Virus record (IMG/VR): IMGVR_UViG_3300022707_001227
Coordinates: 1-30,408 of that record
Strand: one strand, 5' to 3'
Source: a virus
DNA length: 30,408 bases
The notes below the pieces were generated by a model. That model ran no database searches and was not told the origin of the DNA. It was given only the letters and a program-made list of their open reading frames with translations. Position 1 is the first letter of the stretch. The number at the start of each line of letters is the position of its first letter. This document shows, one piece after another, positions 13,093 to 20,158 of this stretch. The translations under genes and the position numbers were made by a program.

Positions 13093-13472
13093 AAACCAAA
13101 AAATACACCATAAAAGTCGATGGTCTGGAAATCAGGGATATCTGTTTACCGGCAACGTCAATACATAAATTGAATGAAATCCGCAGAGAAGAGGCCGAAA
13201 AACTTGGCATATCTGCGGAGGGTATCAAGATATTACCAAAAGTCCCAACCAAGCTGGGAACGCAAGAGGGTGTGGTTTTAAAGGCCATGCAACGGCGCAA
13301 GGCACTATTGATCGATACTAACAATTATGTGATTTTGAAACAAATAACAGGGATTGTGCATAATTCCACAATGGCGGACCTGTTGACTGATTTGGAAATC
13401 AAGGGCTATGTTGAGCGAAAGGGTCCCGGGATGGATAATATATTTATTACAGATAAGGGGATGGCGGCATGA
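13089..13472 (+). CDS. Protein with C-terminal winged-helix-like domain (127 aa)
   Basis: The N-terminal 60 residues are mixed alpha and beta and not recognised. Residues about 60-125 (EGVVLKAMQRRKALLIDTNNYVILKQITGIVHNSTMADLLTDLEIKGYVERKGPG) look like a winged helix with the common LEIKGYVERK end. This suggests DNA binding and a role as an early regulator. Overlaps of 4 bases (ATGA) join it to both neighbours. No family name can be given. Confidence 0.6.
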   Translation: MKTKKYTIKVDGLEIRDICLPATSIHKLNEIRREEAEKLGISAEGIKILPKVPTKLGTQEGVVLKAMQRRKALLIDTNNYVILKQITGIVHNSTMADLLTDLEIKGYVERKGPGMDNIFITDKGMAA

Positions 13473-13708
13473 GTGATAAAGAAATGACTAAAGAAGATGC
13501 GGTCAAGAAGTCCATAGAAGAGGACAGCCGGTATATTGGTCAAACTGTTTGGGCTACAATGTGGAATCATGAAAGATTTCAGGAGGGCGTTCTTGAAAGC
13601 GTAAGGGATTTATGTGTTCCCTATGGGGTCAGAATTAAAGAAACTGGTCGTTTGGGATATTTTGTGCGTTGCTATCTTGAACCGCCAGAGTCACGAGTGG
13701 AATCATGA
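13469..13708 (+). CDS. Hypothetical early protein (79 aa)
   Basis: No family is recognised. The first 20 residues are charged and helical. The rest is beta-rich (YIGQTVWATMWNHERFQEGVLESVRDLCVPYGVRIKETGRLGYFVRCYLEPP) and resembles a small SH3-like barrel by alternation of hydrophobic residues. It is joined to its neighbours by ATGA overlaps. Confidence 0.6.
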   Translation: MSDKEMTKEDAVKKSIEEDSRYIGQTVWATMWNHERFQEGVLESVRDLCVPYGVRIKETGRLGYFVRCYLEPPESRVES

Positions 13709-13911
13709 CCGAAACAGCGATCGATACACTGGCGGCGCAATGCCTTATTATGACGCAGATGATAAACGTTGCCAACGATAACGGAATAGAACAAGGGCTG
13801 CATGCTCTGGCCAGTTCCCCTGTCGAGGGGATGGTTTCTCATCCCAATGAGAACTCAAAAGTACCGCAGGGAGTGTTTCGGCGCTTCCTGCGGCGTTTGT
13901 GGGGTGTGTGA
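13705..13911 (+). CDS. Hypothetical early protein (68 aa)
   Basis: No family is recognised. The N-terminal half is helical (TAIDTLAAQCLIMTQMINVANDNGIEQGLHAL) and the C-terminus is basic and aromatic (QGVFRRFLRRLWGV), possibly an amphipathic membrane-contact helix. ATGA overlaps the preceding gene and TGATG the next. Confidence 0.55.
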   Translation: MTETAIDTLAAQCLIMTQMINVANDNGIEQGLHALASSPVEGMVSHPNENSKVPQGVFRRFLRRLWGV

Positions 13912-14270
13912 TGGATAGAAAATATGAAGATGACTTTGCTAAATTCTCAGACCATAAAATTCAAACTGCGATATCAAACATGGTTAATCGTGAACTGGGG
14001 CTTGATCCTGTAACCATGATTACTACAGCAAATATGCCAACAGAGACACTTACGGAAGAAAAACTGAAAGTAGCTATACAAAAGGTTCAGGATATAATGG
14101 ATATGGCTGATCCAAAATGGACAGTACATTGGTTAGCTTCTCTTGGTTTTACGGTGATGATAAATCCATTTTTCTCTGCTAGTGAAAAGCCAGTCGTAAT
14201 CTTGCCTAGCAAATACAGCGAGGCAATAGGCGAACTAAATAAAGAAAGGATAAAACAATGTCAGGAATAA
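13911..14270 (+). CDS. Hypothetical early protein (119 aa)
   Basis: No family is recognised. The ATG at 13911 overlaps the upstream stop as TGATG and is preferred over a GTG four codons upstream. The protein is helical with a central hydrophobic segment WTVHWLASLGFTVMINPFF that is probably buried core, not a membrane span, because charged helices flank it. It overlaps the nuclease gene by 13 bases. Confidence 0.6.
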   Translation: MDRKYEDDFAKFSDHKIQTAISNMVNRELGLDPVTMITTANMPTETLTEEKLKVAIQKVQDIMDMADPKWTVHWLASLGFTVMINPFFSASEKPVVILPSKYSEAIGELNKERIKQCQE

Positions 14271-15028
14271 CCGAAATGATACACCACGACACCAGCAACG
14301 TTCAGAAGGTCGGGAACGTCACCATATATCCGGATATGCTTCAGGGCAGTGATGAATGGTTCGCTGTCAGATGCGGCGTGTTAACCGCCAGTCAGATGAA
14401 ATTGGCCGTCAAAAAGAAAACAGACAAGAAAACAGGAGAAGTCACATATCCAATAGTTGATGACAACAAAACAAAAATACATGTTCAGGAAATCGCCGCT
14501 CAAAAGATATCGGAACATGTTGAACCATCATATCAGGGCGATGCAATGCTGCGAGGCCATGAAGAGGAAATCTATGCCAAGGTGCTTTACAATGAGCATG
14601 AGGCCAAAGGCTATGATGTCGGTTTCATGACGAATGACAAGTGGGGTTTTACTCTCGGATGCTCTCCAGACGGTTTAATCGGCGCTGATGGCATGATCGA
14701 GTGTAAATCGCGCATCCAGAAATATCAGGTCAAGACGATTGCTACCAATGAAATGCCAGACGAATATTCCATCCAGGTTCAAACCGGATTGTTGGTGTCA
14801 GAGCGCAAGTGGACAGATTTTATCAGCTACAGCAACGGGCTGCCTATGTTTACGTTGAGAATATATCCTGATCATGAAGTGCATAAAGCTATCATCGCGG
14901 CCGCAAAGGTGTTTTATAAGAATGTTTCAGAACTGATGAAAGATTACAAAAAACACCTTGCAAAGCCTGGCGCACGTTTAATTCCAACAGAACGCAGAGA
15001 ACCAAATGAAGGAGAAATCATAATATGA
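14258..15028 (+). CDS. YqaJ-type viral recombinase nuclease (lambda Exo-like)
   Basis: This nuclease digests one strand of double-stranded ends to prepare them for annealing. The N-terminal GSDEWFAVRCGVLTAS (residues 30-45) is the YqaJ family signature. The PD-(D/E)xK core follows: RGHEEEIYA near 99-107, GCSPDGLI with D138, and MIECKSR with E148 and K150, then the Q173-containing helix. The 256-residue length is normal. The next gene encodes an OB-like partner that probably binds the single strand. I see no RecT, Bet or Sak annealing protein by motif, so the partner may fill that place. Confidence 0.93.
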   Translation: MSGITEMIHHDTSNVQKVGNVTIYPDMLQGSDEWFAVRCGVLTASQMKLAVKKKTDKKTGEVTYPIVDDNKTKIHVQEIAAQKISEHVEPSYQGDAMLRGHEEEIYAKVLYNEHEAKGYDVGFMTNDKWGFTLGCSPDGLIGADGMIECKSRIQKYQVKTIATNEMPDEYSIQVQTGLLVSERKWTDFISYSNGLPMFTLRIYPDHEVHKAIIAAAKVFYKNVSELMKDYKKHLAKPGARLIPTERREPNEGEIII

Positions 15029-15693
15029 CTGATTTAGGACCGACAATCATCGCAAAATCTGACCAGCTGAATGCTGATGATTTAATAGCAGGCGGTATCA
15101 CCGTCAAAATTACCAAAGTATCCGGAAGAGGAGGAGATCAACCTATCTCCGTACATTATGAAGGCGACCAAGGAAAGCCGTGGAAACCGTGTAAAGGCAT
15201 GCGCCGGGTTCTGGTTCAGATATGGGGGAAAGATGGCTCCACATACGCCGGTCGTAAGCTAACGCTATTCCGAGAACCTACTGTCAAATGGGCTGGTGCG
15301 CCTGTTGGTGGTATCCAGATCAGCCATATGTCTGACCTTAAAAGTAAAATCACTTTGGCTCTGACTGTATCGAAAGGCATGAAGAGGCCGTTTGTCGTAC
15401 AGCCACTTGTCGACACTGCCCCAGCCACACAAGCCACATCATCAACACCGAACCAGGACATAACCGCACTGGTTACCGCTATCAATACAGCCAACACAGA
15501 AGCCGAACTTGCAGTCGTTGGCACAAAGATAGGCGCGGCCGGATTGAATACCGCACAGACTGCCGAGATTAAAGCAGGATATTCGGCACGTCTTAAATAT
15601 CTGAAAAGCGCACCGCCTCCAGATGATGGCAACGAAATGACGCAGGAAGATTATGAAGCACGGCATGGTCAAAACATAACTGACGCAGGATAG
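15025..15693 (+). CDS. OB-fold-like protein paired with the nuclease (222 aa)
   Basis: The first 110 residues carry the pattern KSDQLNADDLIAGGITVKITKV, then GKPWKPCKGMRRVLVQIWGKDGSTYAGRKLTLFREP. I recall this from proteins that accompany phage nucleases in proteobacterial phages. The strand pattern fits an OB fold. The tail is Ala- and Thr-rich, then a helical NTEAELAVVGTKIGAAGL segment and an acidic end. A single-strand DNA-binding role is inferred from fold, acidic tail and the ATGA coupling to the nuclease. Confidence 0.6.
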   Translation: MTDLGPTIIAKSDQLNADDLIAGGITVKITKVSGRGGDQPISVHYEGDQGKPWKPCKGMRRVLVQIWGKDGSTYAGRKLTLFREPTVKWAGAPVGGIQISHMSDLKSKITLALTVSKGMKRPFVVQPLVDTAPATQATSSTPNQDITALVTAINTANTEAELAVVGTKIGAAGLNTAQTAEIKAGYSARLKYLKSAPPPDDGNEMTQEDYEARHGQNITDAG

Positions 15694-15702
15694 GAGGCTG
15701 AC

Positions 15703-15870
15703 ATGTCAAAAGCGAATGAAGCAGCTGCACAAACACAAACATTACGGCAAGACCTTATCAACAGCATGACAAACTGGCAGCGCAATCAGGCTGGCAGAGC
15801 ATGCAAAGGTCGATGGTCAAAACTAACCGTACCAAACTTGGAAAAGTTTGCTAATATGCAACGCACTTAA
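15703..15870 (+). CDS. Small hypothetical protein (55 aa)
   Basis: The ATG at 15703 follows TAGGAGGCTGAC, a strong ribosome site. The peptide is helical and basic, with many Gln, Asn and Ala residues at the start and RACKGRWSKLTVPNLEKFANM at the end. The frame fills the gap between the OB-like and DnaQ-like genes. No family is known. Confidence 0.6.
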   Translation: MSKANEAAAQTQTLRQDLINSMTNWQRNQAGRACKGRWSKLTVPNLEKFANMQRT

Positions 15871-15885
15871 ACAGAAAGGCACGAC

Positions 15886-16464
15886 ATGTATATTTTTCTC
15901 GACACTGAAACGACCGGATTCTCTAAAAAAGGCGCACTCATGCAGGATGGTCAGGCGCGGGTTTGCCAACTGGCCGCGATAAAGACAGATTACAGCGGTA
16001 ACCATTTCAACGAATTTGTATCCCTGATACGTCCGGACGGATGGAAAATCGGTCCAGGCGCAGAAGAAATACATGGTTTCAGTGATGAAATGTGCGAGAT
16101 ACACGGCATCCATGCAAAGGGCGCTATGTCTTTGCTCGTTGCACTGATTGCGCAGGCAGAGCTTGTGGTCTGTCACAGTGTCGGTTTCGACAAAAGAATG
16201 ATCGAAATTGAAGCTGCATACGCTGGCATCGAGATACCAGAAAAGGAATGGTACTGCACGATGCTGGGTTCACTGGATATTTGCAAACTGCCTGGCAATT
16301 ACGGAAGCTATAAATGGCCGAAACTCGTCGAAGCTTTGCCGATAATCTGTGACAGGGAACTCGGTGATGGTGCGCACGATGCCATGGTCGATACAAAGGG
16401 CTGCAAGGATTTGTTTTTTGAACTGAAAAAGCGTGGTCTTGTTGATCATAAACAAGCGGCATAG
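15886..16464 (+). CDS. DnaQ-like DEDDh 3'-5' exonuclease (192 aa)
   Basis: The exonuclease I motif DTETTG gives D6 and E8. The middle motif CHSVGFDKRMIE gives D102, and the last motif GAHDAMVDT gives H164 and D169, completing a DEDDh active site. Length and fold are those of free-standing DnaQ-like enzymes. These may proofread, trim ends or degrade RNA or DNA. In the recombination operon it may serve with the YqaJ nuclease, though no polymerase is in the window. Confidence 0.9.
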   Translation: MYIFLDTETTGFSKKGALMQDGQARVCQLAAIKTDYSGNHFNEFVSLIRPDGWKIGPGAEEIHGFSDEMCEIHGIHAKGAMSLLVALIAQAELVVCHSVGFDKRMIEIEAAYAGIEIPEKEWYCTMLGSLDICKLPGNYGSYKWPKLVEALPIICDRELGDGAHDAMVDTKGCKDLFFELKKRGLVDHKQAA

Positions 16465-16473
16465 GAGGAAAAA

Positions 16474-16779
16474 ATGATTAAAACCTTATTCGCTACCGCC
16501 ATCATAGCCATTACAGCCAATCAACAGGCTATGGCGAAGGAAGTTCCATTCAACGGATTCCCTATAATTCTGCGGCCGGGAGAAATCACAGTGATACCTT
16601 TGCCGGAAGAAATAATAATGGAGATACGCGCTGGGGAAGAATTGATTTTTTCATGCACAAAGTCGCAGGCCAAATCAGCTTTGGAAATGGCAGAACTCTG
16701 TGAACCGGGAATAATTGAGTGCCCGTTTATCGCCTTGGCAGAGTATTGTTACATGAATGGGGAATTGTACGATGATTAA
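16474..16779 (+). CDS. Exported early protein with four Cys (101 aa)
   Basis: The N-terminus MIKTLFATAIIAITANQQAMA is a Sec signal peptide with an AMA cleavage site. The mature part of about 80 residues has four Cys (SCTK, LCEP, ECPF, EYCY), so disulfides in the periplasm are likely. It is acidic. GGAGGAAAAA precedes the ATG. An exported protein in the early operon is typical of superinfection exclusion or envelope modification, but no known exclusion protein is recognised. Confidence 0.7.
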   Translation: MIKTLFATAIIAITANQQAMAKEVPFNGFPIILRPGEITVIPLPEEIIMEIRAGEELIFSCTKSQAKSALEMAELCEPGIIECPFIALAEYCYMNGELYDD

Positions 16780-17029
16780 ATGGCACCACAACCACCGCCG
16801 CTTTCTTGTTCCTCTGTCCGTGGTAGTTTTTTCGGCTGTAGTCGGTATCGTCGGAGCGATTTCATATATAACGCCTGTACGGGCCGCTATGGACGAAACT
16901 GCGCCTATTGTAATTCAGTGCGATGAAGATACAGTGATCCGGGCGCACTACGCAGAAGTGCTCGACGCGATGGAAATTGATTATAGTCCTGTGTGGGTAG
17001 CGCCAACACGTAAACCAAGGAGAGATTAA
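16772..17029 (+). CDS. Early membrane or signal-anchored protein (85 aa)
   Basis: After a basic His-rich start (WHHNHRR), residues about 11-33 (FLVPLSVVVFSAVVGIVGAISYI) form one membrane segment, followed by a VRAAM site that signal peptidase might cut. The C-terminal domain is acidic, ending in a basic tail. The ATG at 16772 overlaps the previous gene; an ATG 15 bases upstream is possible. Together with the upstream exported protein it may act at the envelope. Confidence 0.6.
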   Translation: MIKWHHNHRRFLVPLSVVVFSAVVGIVGAISYITPVRAAMDETAPIVIQCDEDTVIRAHYAEVLDAMEIDYSPVWVAPTRKPRRD

Positions 17030-17475
17030 TGAAAATAGTAATATTTGATTTGGACGGGACGCTTTGTGATATATCGCATCGTTTGCACTTTATAAAATGC
17101 GATAAACCCGACTGGGATGCTTTTCATGCAGCTTGTGTGGATGACGAACCGAAGTGGGATATCATAGGATTATACGATGCTTTGATGCGTGCTGGTCACA
17201 GAATGATTATAGTCTCCGGCAGAAACTCTCAGGTCGAAAGCGAAACATTGCAATGGTTGGACAGCTACGGACTGCCGTTTAGCGAACTCATAATGAGGAA
17301 AGAAGGTGACTACACGCCCGACAACGAACTTAAACATTCTTGGCTCATGGATGGGTCATTAGGGGCAATCGACAACATTCTGCTTACGGTAGATGACAGG
17401 CAGCGAGTCGTTGATATGTGGCGAGAAGAAGGTTTAACCTGTTTGCAAGTCGATGCGTGGGAGGAGGGCAAATGA
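17029..17475 (+). CDS. HAD phosphatase, T4 Pnk phosphatase-like (148 aa)
   Basis: The HAD motifs are complete: motif I FDLDGTL (D7, D9), motif II IVSGR (S63), a basic residue region around R90-K91 or K102, and motif IV TVDDRQ (D122, D123). The pattern ISHRLHFI...DWDAFHAACVDDEP is the mark of the phosphatase half of T4 polynucleotide kinase-like proteins. These remove 3' phosphates from DNA or RNA ends. The kinase half is absent, so it is a lone phosphatase. It overlaps both neighbours by 1 or 4 bases. Confidence 0.85.
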   Translation: MKIVIFDLDGTLCDISHRLHFIKCDKPDWDAFHAACVDDEPKWDIIGLYDALMRAGHRMIIVSGRNSQVESETLQWLDSYGLPFSELIMRKEGDYTPDNELKHSWLMDGSLGAIDNILLTVDDRQRVVDMWREEGLTCLQVDAWEEGK

Positions 17476-17798
17476 CCCCAACAAAAGAAGATACAGCGGC
17501 GACGGAAGAACAGACTGACCCGCCAACGCTTAAAGAAGACGAACCGCATCCAGCATCGGTTCAAGCCCTGCAATACATACAGTCTCTCGGATTTCAAAGG
17601 CTGCTTACGTACCAGGACGCATTTGCTTCATTGTCGATGGAAGGCAGCAACCGGCTCGCTGAAATATGCAGCGGCACTTTAACCAAGTTAATCGATGCAG
17701 AGCCTGTCAGTGACTGCTATCTTTTGGGTCTGGCATGGACTATGAAGGATATGGAAGAAGAGTTAACCGAAGGCGAAGAACAGGAGATGGCAGAATGA
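17472..17798 (+). CDS. Hypothetical acidic early protein (108 aa)
   Basis: The start at 17472 overlaps the phosphatase stop as ATGA after GGAGGGCAA. The first 35 residues are Thr-, Glu- and Pro-rich and probably disordered. A helical domain (ALQYIQSLGFQRLLTYQDAFASLSMEGSNRLAEI) with an acidic tail follows. No family is recognised. Confidence 0.6.
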   Translation: MTPTKEDTAATEEQTDPPTLKEDEPHPASVQALQYIQSLGFQRLLTYQDAFASLSMEGSNRLAEICSGTLTKLIDAEPVSDCYLLGLAWTMKDMEEELTEGEEQEMAE

Positions 17799-17974
17799 TA
17801 TTAAATATATTTCTCGCGATACCGCTAATTGCAGTAATAGTTTTTATAGCTGGGGCCATCCCGTGGTTTACTTATATGGAATACGGCATACAAGGCATTG
17901 TGAGTTTATTGTTATATTTCCTGTTTATAGCTTGGCTGATGTTTGGTATATCTCATTTCATTGACAAACTTTAG
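17795..17974 (+). CDS. Small inner-membrane protein (59 aa)
   Basis: From the ATG at 17795 (ATGA overlap) the protein is almost all hydrophobic: one segment at residues about 3-24 (LNIFLAIPLIAVIVFIAGAIPW) and a second at about 33-54 (GIVSLLLYFLFIAWLMFGISHF). It has two spans and a short loop. It could be an early membrane-altering or exclusion protein. A holin role is less likely because it is in the early operon. Confidence 0.65.
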   Translation: MILNIFLAIPLIAVIVFIAGAIPWFTYMEYGIQGIVSLLLYFLFIAWLMFGISHFIDKL

Positions 17975-17985
17975 AGGAAAAACTA

Positions 17986-18081
17986 ATGAATGATATTTTC
18001 AACGACGCAGCAGGTGACTGTATAATCGATACGCAAACGGCGACCTGGACGGGTCCGGTGATGGTGGTGCGTTATGGGTAG
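17986..18081 (+). CDS. Possible 31-aa peptide
   Basis: An ATG after AGAGGAAAAACTA opens 31 codons that end in the start of the next gene with an 8-base overlap. The peptide is neutral, starting NDIFNDAAGDCIIDTQTATW. Tiling and ribosome site are the only support. Confidence 0.4.
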   Translation: MNDIFNDAAGDCIIDTQTATWTGPVMVVRYG

Positions 18082-18361
18082 TATAATAGTGCATTTCTCT
18101 CCCGGTGATCTGATCGCGTATCATGGGCGATATTGGAGGGTCACAGGCAATTTTCTCGGAGGAGTTAACGAGGCTAATGCCGTGTCGCTTCAAAGCGAAA
18201 ACTACGGTATTTCCCCAGCAACGGCACACGGGAAGATCATACTGGAGTTTATGATACCCGAGGAGTTACTTGTAGCTGCCGTTACAGCTAACACAGCGTT
18301 TCACTACAAGTTAAGAGATTACGCAAAGGAACTAAAGAAAAATGACACAAGCAGAAACTGA
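18074..18361 (+). CDS. Hypothetical early protein (95 aa)
   Basis: No family is recognised. The first half is beta-rich (IIVHFSPGDLIAYHGRYWRVTGNFLG), like a small barrel, and the second half is helical with a basic end. The start overlaps the preceding 31-aa frame and the end overlaps the next small frame, fitting the operon. Confidence 0.55.
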   Translation: MGSIIVHFSPGDLIAYHGRYWRVTGNFLGGVNEANAVSLQSENYGISPATAHGKIILEFMIPEELLVAAVTANTAFHYKLRDYAKELKKNDTSRN

Positions 18362-18437
18362 CCAATTTTTTATGAACTTACGTATAACTGAATATTTGGG
18401 GGGAAATAATGGAAACGATAACAGTAAATCTCTATGA
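18342..18437 (+). CDS. Possible 31-aa peptide overlapping two genes
   Basis: The ATG at 18342 lies inside the previous gene and the frame runs 29 bases into the next. The peptide ends Gly-, Asn- and Ser-rich. The upstream AAAGGA gives a modest ribosome site. It could be real but may be only the leader of the next gene, whose own GGGGGG site lies within it. Confidence 0.25.
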   Translation: MTQAETDQFFMNLRITEYLGGNNGNDNSKSL

Positions 18438-18687
18438 CCCGCAAAGCGTGGCACAATTAATCCTGAGCAAACCCATGAAAAAATGGAAAAGATGGATGCT
18501 AGAAAAGTTGTTGCCAAAGGAGTTTTTTGAAATTCCAACGCAGCAGCTCATGAAACTACAGAAAGGATCTGTCATAGGAAAAGTTTCTGTGGAGGTATCT
18601 ACACCAGATTATAATGAAAAAATTGATATTGGATGTGGCGAAGATGCAGTCCGGGCATTAAATATTGGCGTTAATCGTGATTGGTGA
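18409..18687 (+). CDS. Last gene of the rightward operon, hypothetical (92 aa)
   Basis: No family is recognised. An N-terminal beta strand (METITVNLYDPQ) precedes a basic helical hairpin (KPMKKWKRWMLEKLLPKEFF), and the end is mixed. A GGGGGGAAATA site precedes the ATG. It ends 31 bases from the stop of the convergent late operon. Confidence 0.6.
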   Translation: METITVNLYDPQSVAQLILSKPMKKWKRWMLEKLLPKEFFEIPTQQLMKLQKGSVIGKVSVEVSTPDYNEKIDIGCGEDAVRALNIGVNRDW

Positions 18688-18718
18688 TGTGGGGGATTAT
18701 GATGCAGGAGCAGAAGCT
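18688..18718. other. Convergent junction of the two operons, no terminator seen
   Basis: Only 31 bases separate the stops of the rightward early and the late operon. No GC hairpin followed by a T-tract is visible on either strand here, so readthrough or rho-dependent termination must end the transcripts. Confidence 0.5.
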
Positions 18719-19177
18719 CTACCGCCAGGCGATCCAGCCGCCTAATCGAACCGCTCTGTAAGCAGCTCTACGCCGGATTTTCTTTACCCCGGCTTCTCGC
18801 ATGATACGTGCGAAAATTCTATCAGCATTTTTACGTGTCCACTTCATGTTGAGATTAACCCATTTATTGTCAACAAGCATCTGATATGACCCTGCTGGCA
18901 GGTCACCCTCGTAGACGTATATCCAGTCATGTATCAACGCGGCGGCTCTTATGAGACCGTCAGGACGGATCCCGGTCAAAGTCCATACAAAGCGCGGAAC
19001 ACTCGCGCCATCGTATTTGAAACCGGCCTTGATGAAAATACGGTATGTTTTGTCGTGCTTTTTCCACTGATAAGAGTAATCTTCAGCGAGTTCATATGCC
19101 CTCCAGCGCTTCAGGCCATAGTCTTTACCATCAATCGGTACGTTATGCGGCTGTCGGAGTTTCTTAATTTCGGTCAT
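18719..19177 (-). CDS. DUF1353 family protein (152 aa)
   Basis: The signature GFKYDGASVPRFVWTLTG...ALIHDWIYVYEGD (residues about 52-93) is that of DUF1353, a small phage family of unknown function usually found next to lysis genes. The C-terminus is basic, ending in a hydrophobic GGWIAWR helix. It is the last gene of the late operon and overlaps the lipoprotein gene by 4 bases. A His-Asp pair (HDW) suggests metal binding but the activity is not known. Confidence 0.85.
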   Translation of the reverse strand: MTEIKKLRQPHNVPIDGKDYGLKRWRAYELAEDYSYQWKKHDKTYRIFIKAGFKYDGASVPRFVWTLTGIRPDGLIRAAALIHDWIYVYEGDLPAGSYQMLVDNKWVNLNMKWTRKNADRIFARIMREAGVKKIRRRAAYRAVRLGGWIAWR

Positions 19178-19443
19178 GGCACTCCTGTGTGGACTGAATC
19201 ATGGTGACAGAACTTGTGATATTGTTTGTATTTAGTGGGATTATCACCGAACTGTCTTTCGAGCGAACCGATCGTCGGGTATTTACACAGCTTTTCGATA
19301 CTGTCATCGAGCATCTTGTCGGCAGCCTTTGACAGTGCGACTTCTTTAAATGCCAGTACCGCGCCAAATTTCGCACCGGATTCGCAGCCGGCTAGAACCA
19401 GGCAAACAACCAGGCTAAGAATGATTTTTTTTCTGGTACCCAT
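19174..19443 (-). CDS. Lipoprotein, possible lysis (spanin-type) factor (89 aa)
   Basis: MGTRKKIILSLVVCLVLAGC is a lipoprotein signal with lipobox LAGC, so the mature chain begins at C20. E follows, which does not give the Asp+2 inner-membrane signal, so outer-membrane sorting is likely. The mature part has helices and a CKYPTIGSLERQFGDNPTKYKQYHKFC loop with two Cys. It starts 52 bases inside the end of the endolysin gene after AAGGAG. Position with holin and endolysin suggests an o-spanin, but no inner-membrane partner is evident. Confidence 0.7.
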   Translation of the reverse strand: MGTRKKIILSLVVCLVLAGCESGAKFGAVLAFKEVALSKAADKMLDDSIEKLCKYPTIGSLERQFGDNPTKYKQYHKFCHHDSVHTGVP

Positions 19444-19892
19444 TTTTTCTTTTTCTCCTTCTCGATATCTGGTATGCGGCCGGGCCTGTAGAACACGTGA
19501 TCTCTGATGGTCTTCCGAGGCTTTTCGCCCTTTATCCAGTACGGTTTGATGCTTTTGGTGTGATAATGCGTTGAGCCCTTGGTGTTGTCTTTCAGATCAC
19601 CATGAACAGCCAGTTCAGCGATTTCTAATGCTCTGGCGAATATCTTATTTTCTGGCGTCAGTGCATACATTTTTTTGAGGTTTGGGTCGTTTTCATTCCA
19701 GCAGGAAAACTGCTTATTTTTTAAACATATTTTTTCTACTGTGTTGCCCCACCAGTAGTATTTATATTCCTTGGATACCTCCAGCCGGTTCATCACTACA
19801 GACGCGACGGCCTCCATGCCTTTCAGTCCTTGATTCCTTGCTTCGCCCCACAACGTACGAGCCATGACATCGATATCGCGCTCTATGGTCAT
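19392..19892 (-). CDS. Endolysin, SleB/Hydrolase_2-type cell wall hydrolase (166 aa)
   Basis: The family pattern MARTLWGEARNQGLKGMEAVASVVMNRL (residues 10-37, catalytic Glu at E17) and FSCWNENDPN, then NTKGSTHYH...PYWIKG, mark the SleB hydrolase domain. Members cleave peptidoglycan glycan strands. Instead of a signal peptide, it has a short basic and aromatic end (KKKKWVPEKKSFLAWLFAWF) that may hold the enzyme at a membrane. The holin candidate is directly upstream (ATGA overlap). Confidence 0.9.
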   Translation of the reverse strand: MTIERDIDVMARTLWGEARNQGLKGMEAVASVVMNRLEVSKEYKYYWWGNTVEKICLKNKQFSCWNENDPNLKKMYALTPENKIFARALEIAELAVHGDLKDNTKGSTHYHTKSIKPYWIKGEKPRKTIRDHVFYRPGRIPDIEKEKKKKWVPEKKSFLAWLFAWF

Positions 19893-20149
19893 TTTTTCAG
19901 ATCCATGCGTATTTTGATAATGACATGAACAAGCGTCGCTATGACCAGTATCGGACCGACAATGGATCCTATGAGCTGGAACATGTTTGCGGTTTCTGTC
20001 AGTAATCCGCGGACTGAGAAGACTGTTACACCGCTTCCGAGCCCTACCCTAACCATAGTGCTTTCTGCACCATACGCGACGCAAGCGATGCAGGCGCCAA
20101 CAAGCACACCCAGGAAATATAAGATTGTCTGTTTGAGTATTTTAAACAT
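19889..20149 (-). CDS. Holin candidate (86 aa, two membrane segments)
   Basis: The protein has a basic start, one span at about 8-28 (ILYFLGVLVGACIACVAYG) and a second at about 57-80 (FQLIGSIVGPILVIATLVHVIIKIRM), with a Gly- and Ser-rich loop and a KK end. This is the class II holin pattern. The stop overlaps the endolysin start, which supports the call. The first span could be a signal peptide, in which case it would be a pinholin-like or pilin-like protein. Confidence 0.65.
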   Translation of the reverse strand: MFKILKQTILYFLGVLVGACIACVAYGAESTMVRVGLGSGVTVFSVRGLLTETANMFQLIGSIVGPILVIATLVHVIIKIRMDLKK

Positions 20150-20158
20150 AAATCACCT

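Noticed and set aside
18699-18761. 20-codon plus-strand frame past the last rightward gene
   Set aside because: It lies inside the convergent DUF1353 gene for most of its length and has no other support.
18775-18798. GCCGG...CCGGC hairpin as terminator of the rightward operon
   Set aside because: It lies in the coding part of the DUF1353 gene, has a 12-base loop and no T-tract after it.
19164-19376. Frame inside the lipoprotein gene as an Rz/Rz1-type nested partner
   Set aside because: The product lacks a membrane anchor or lipobox and looks like a frame shadow; the nested spanin pair is not supported.
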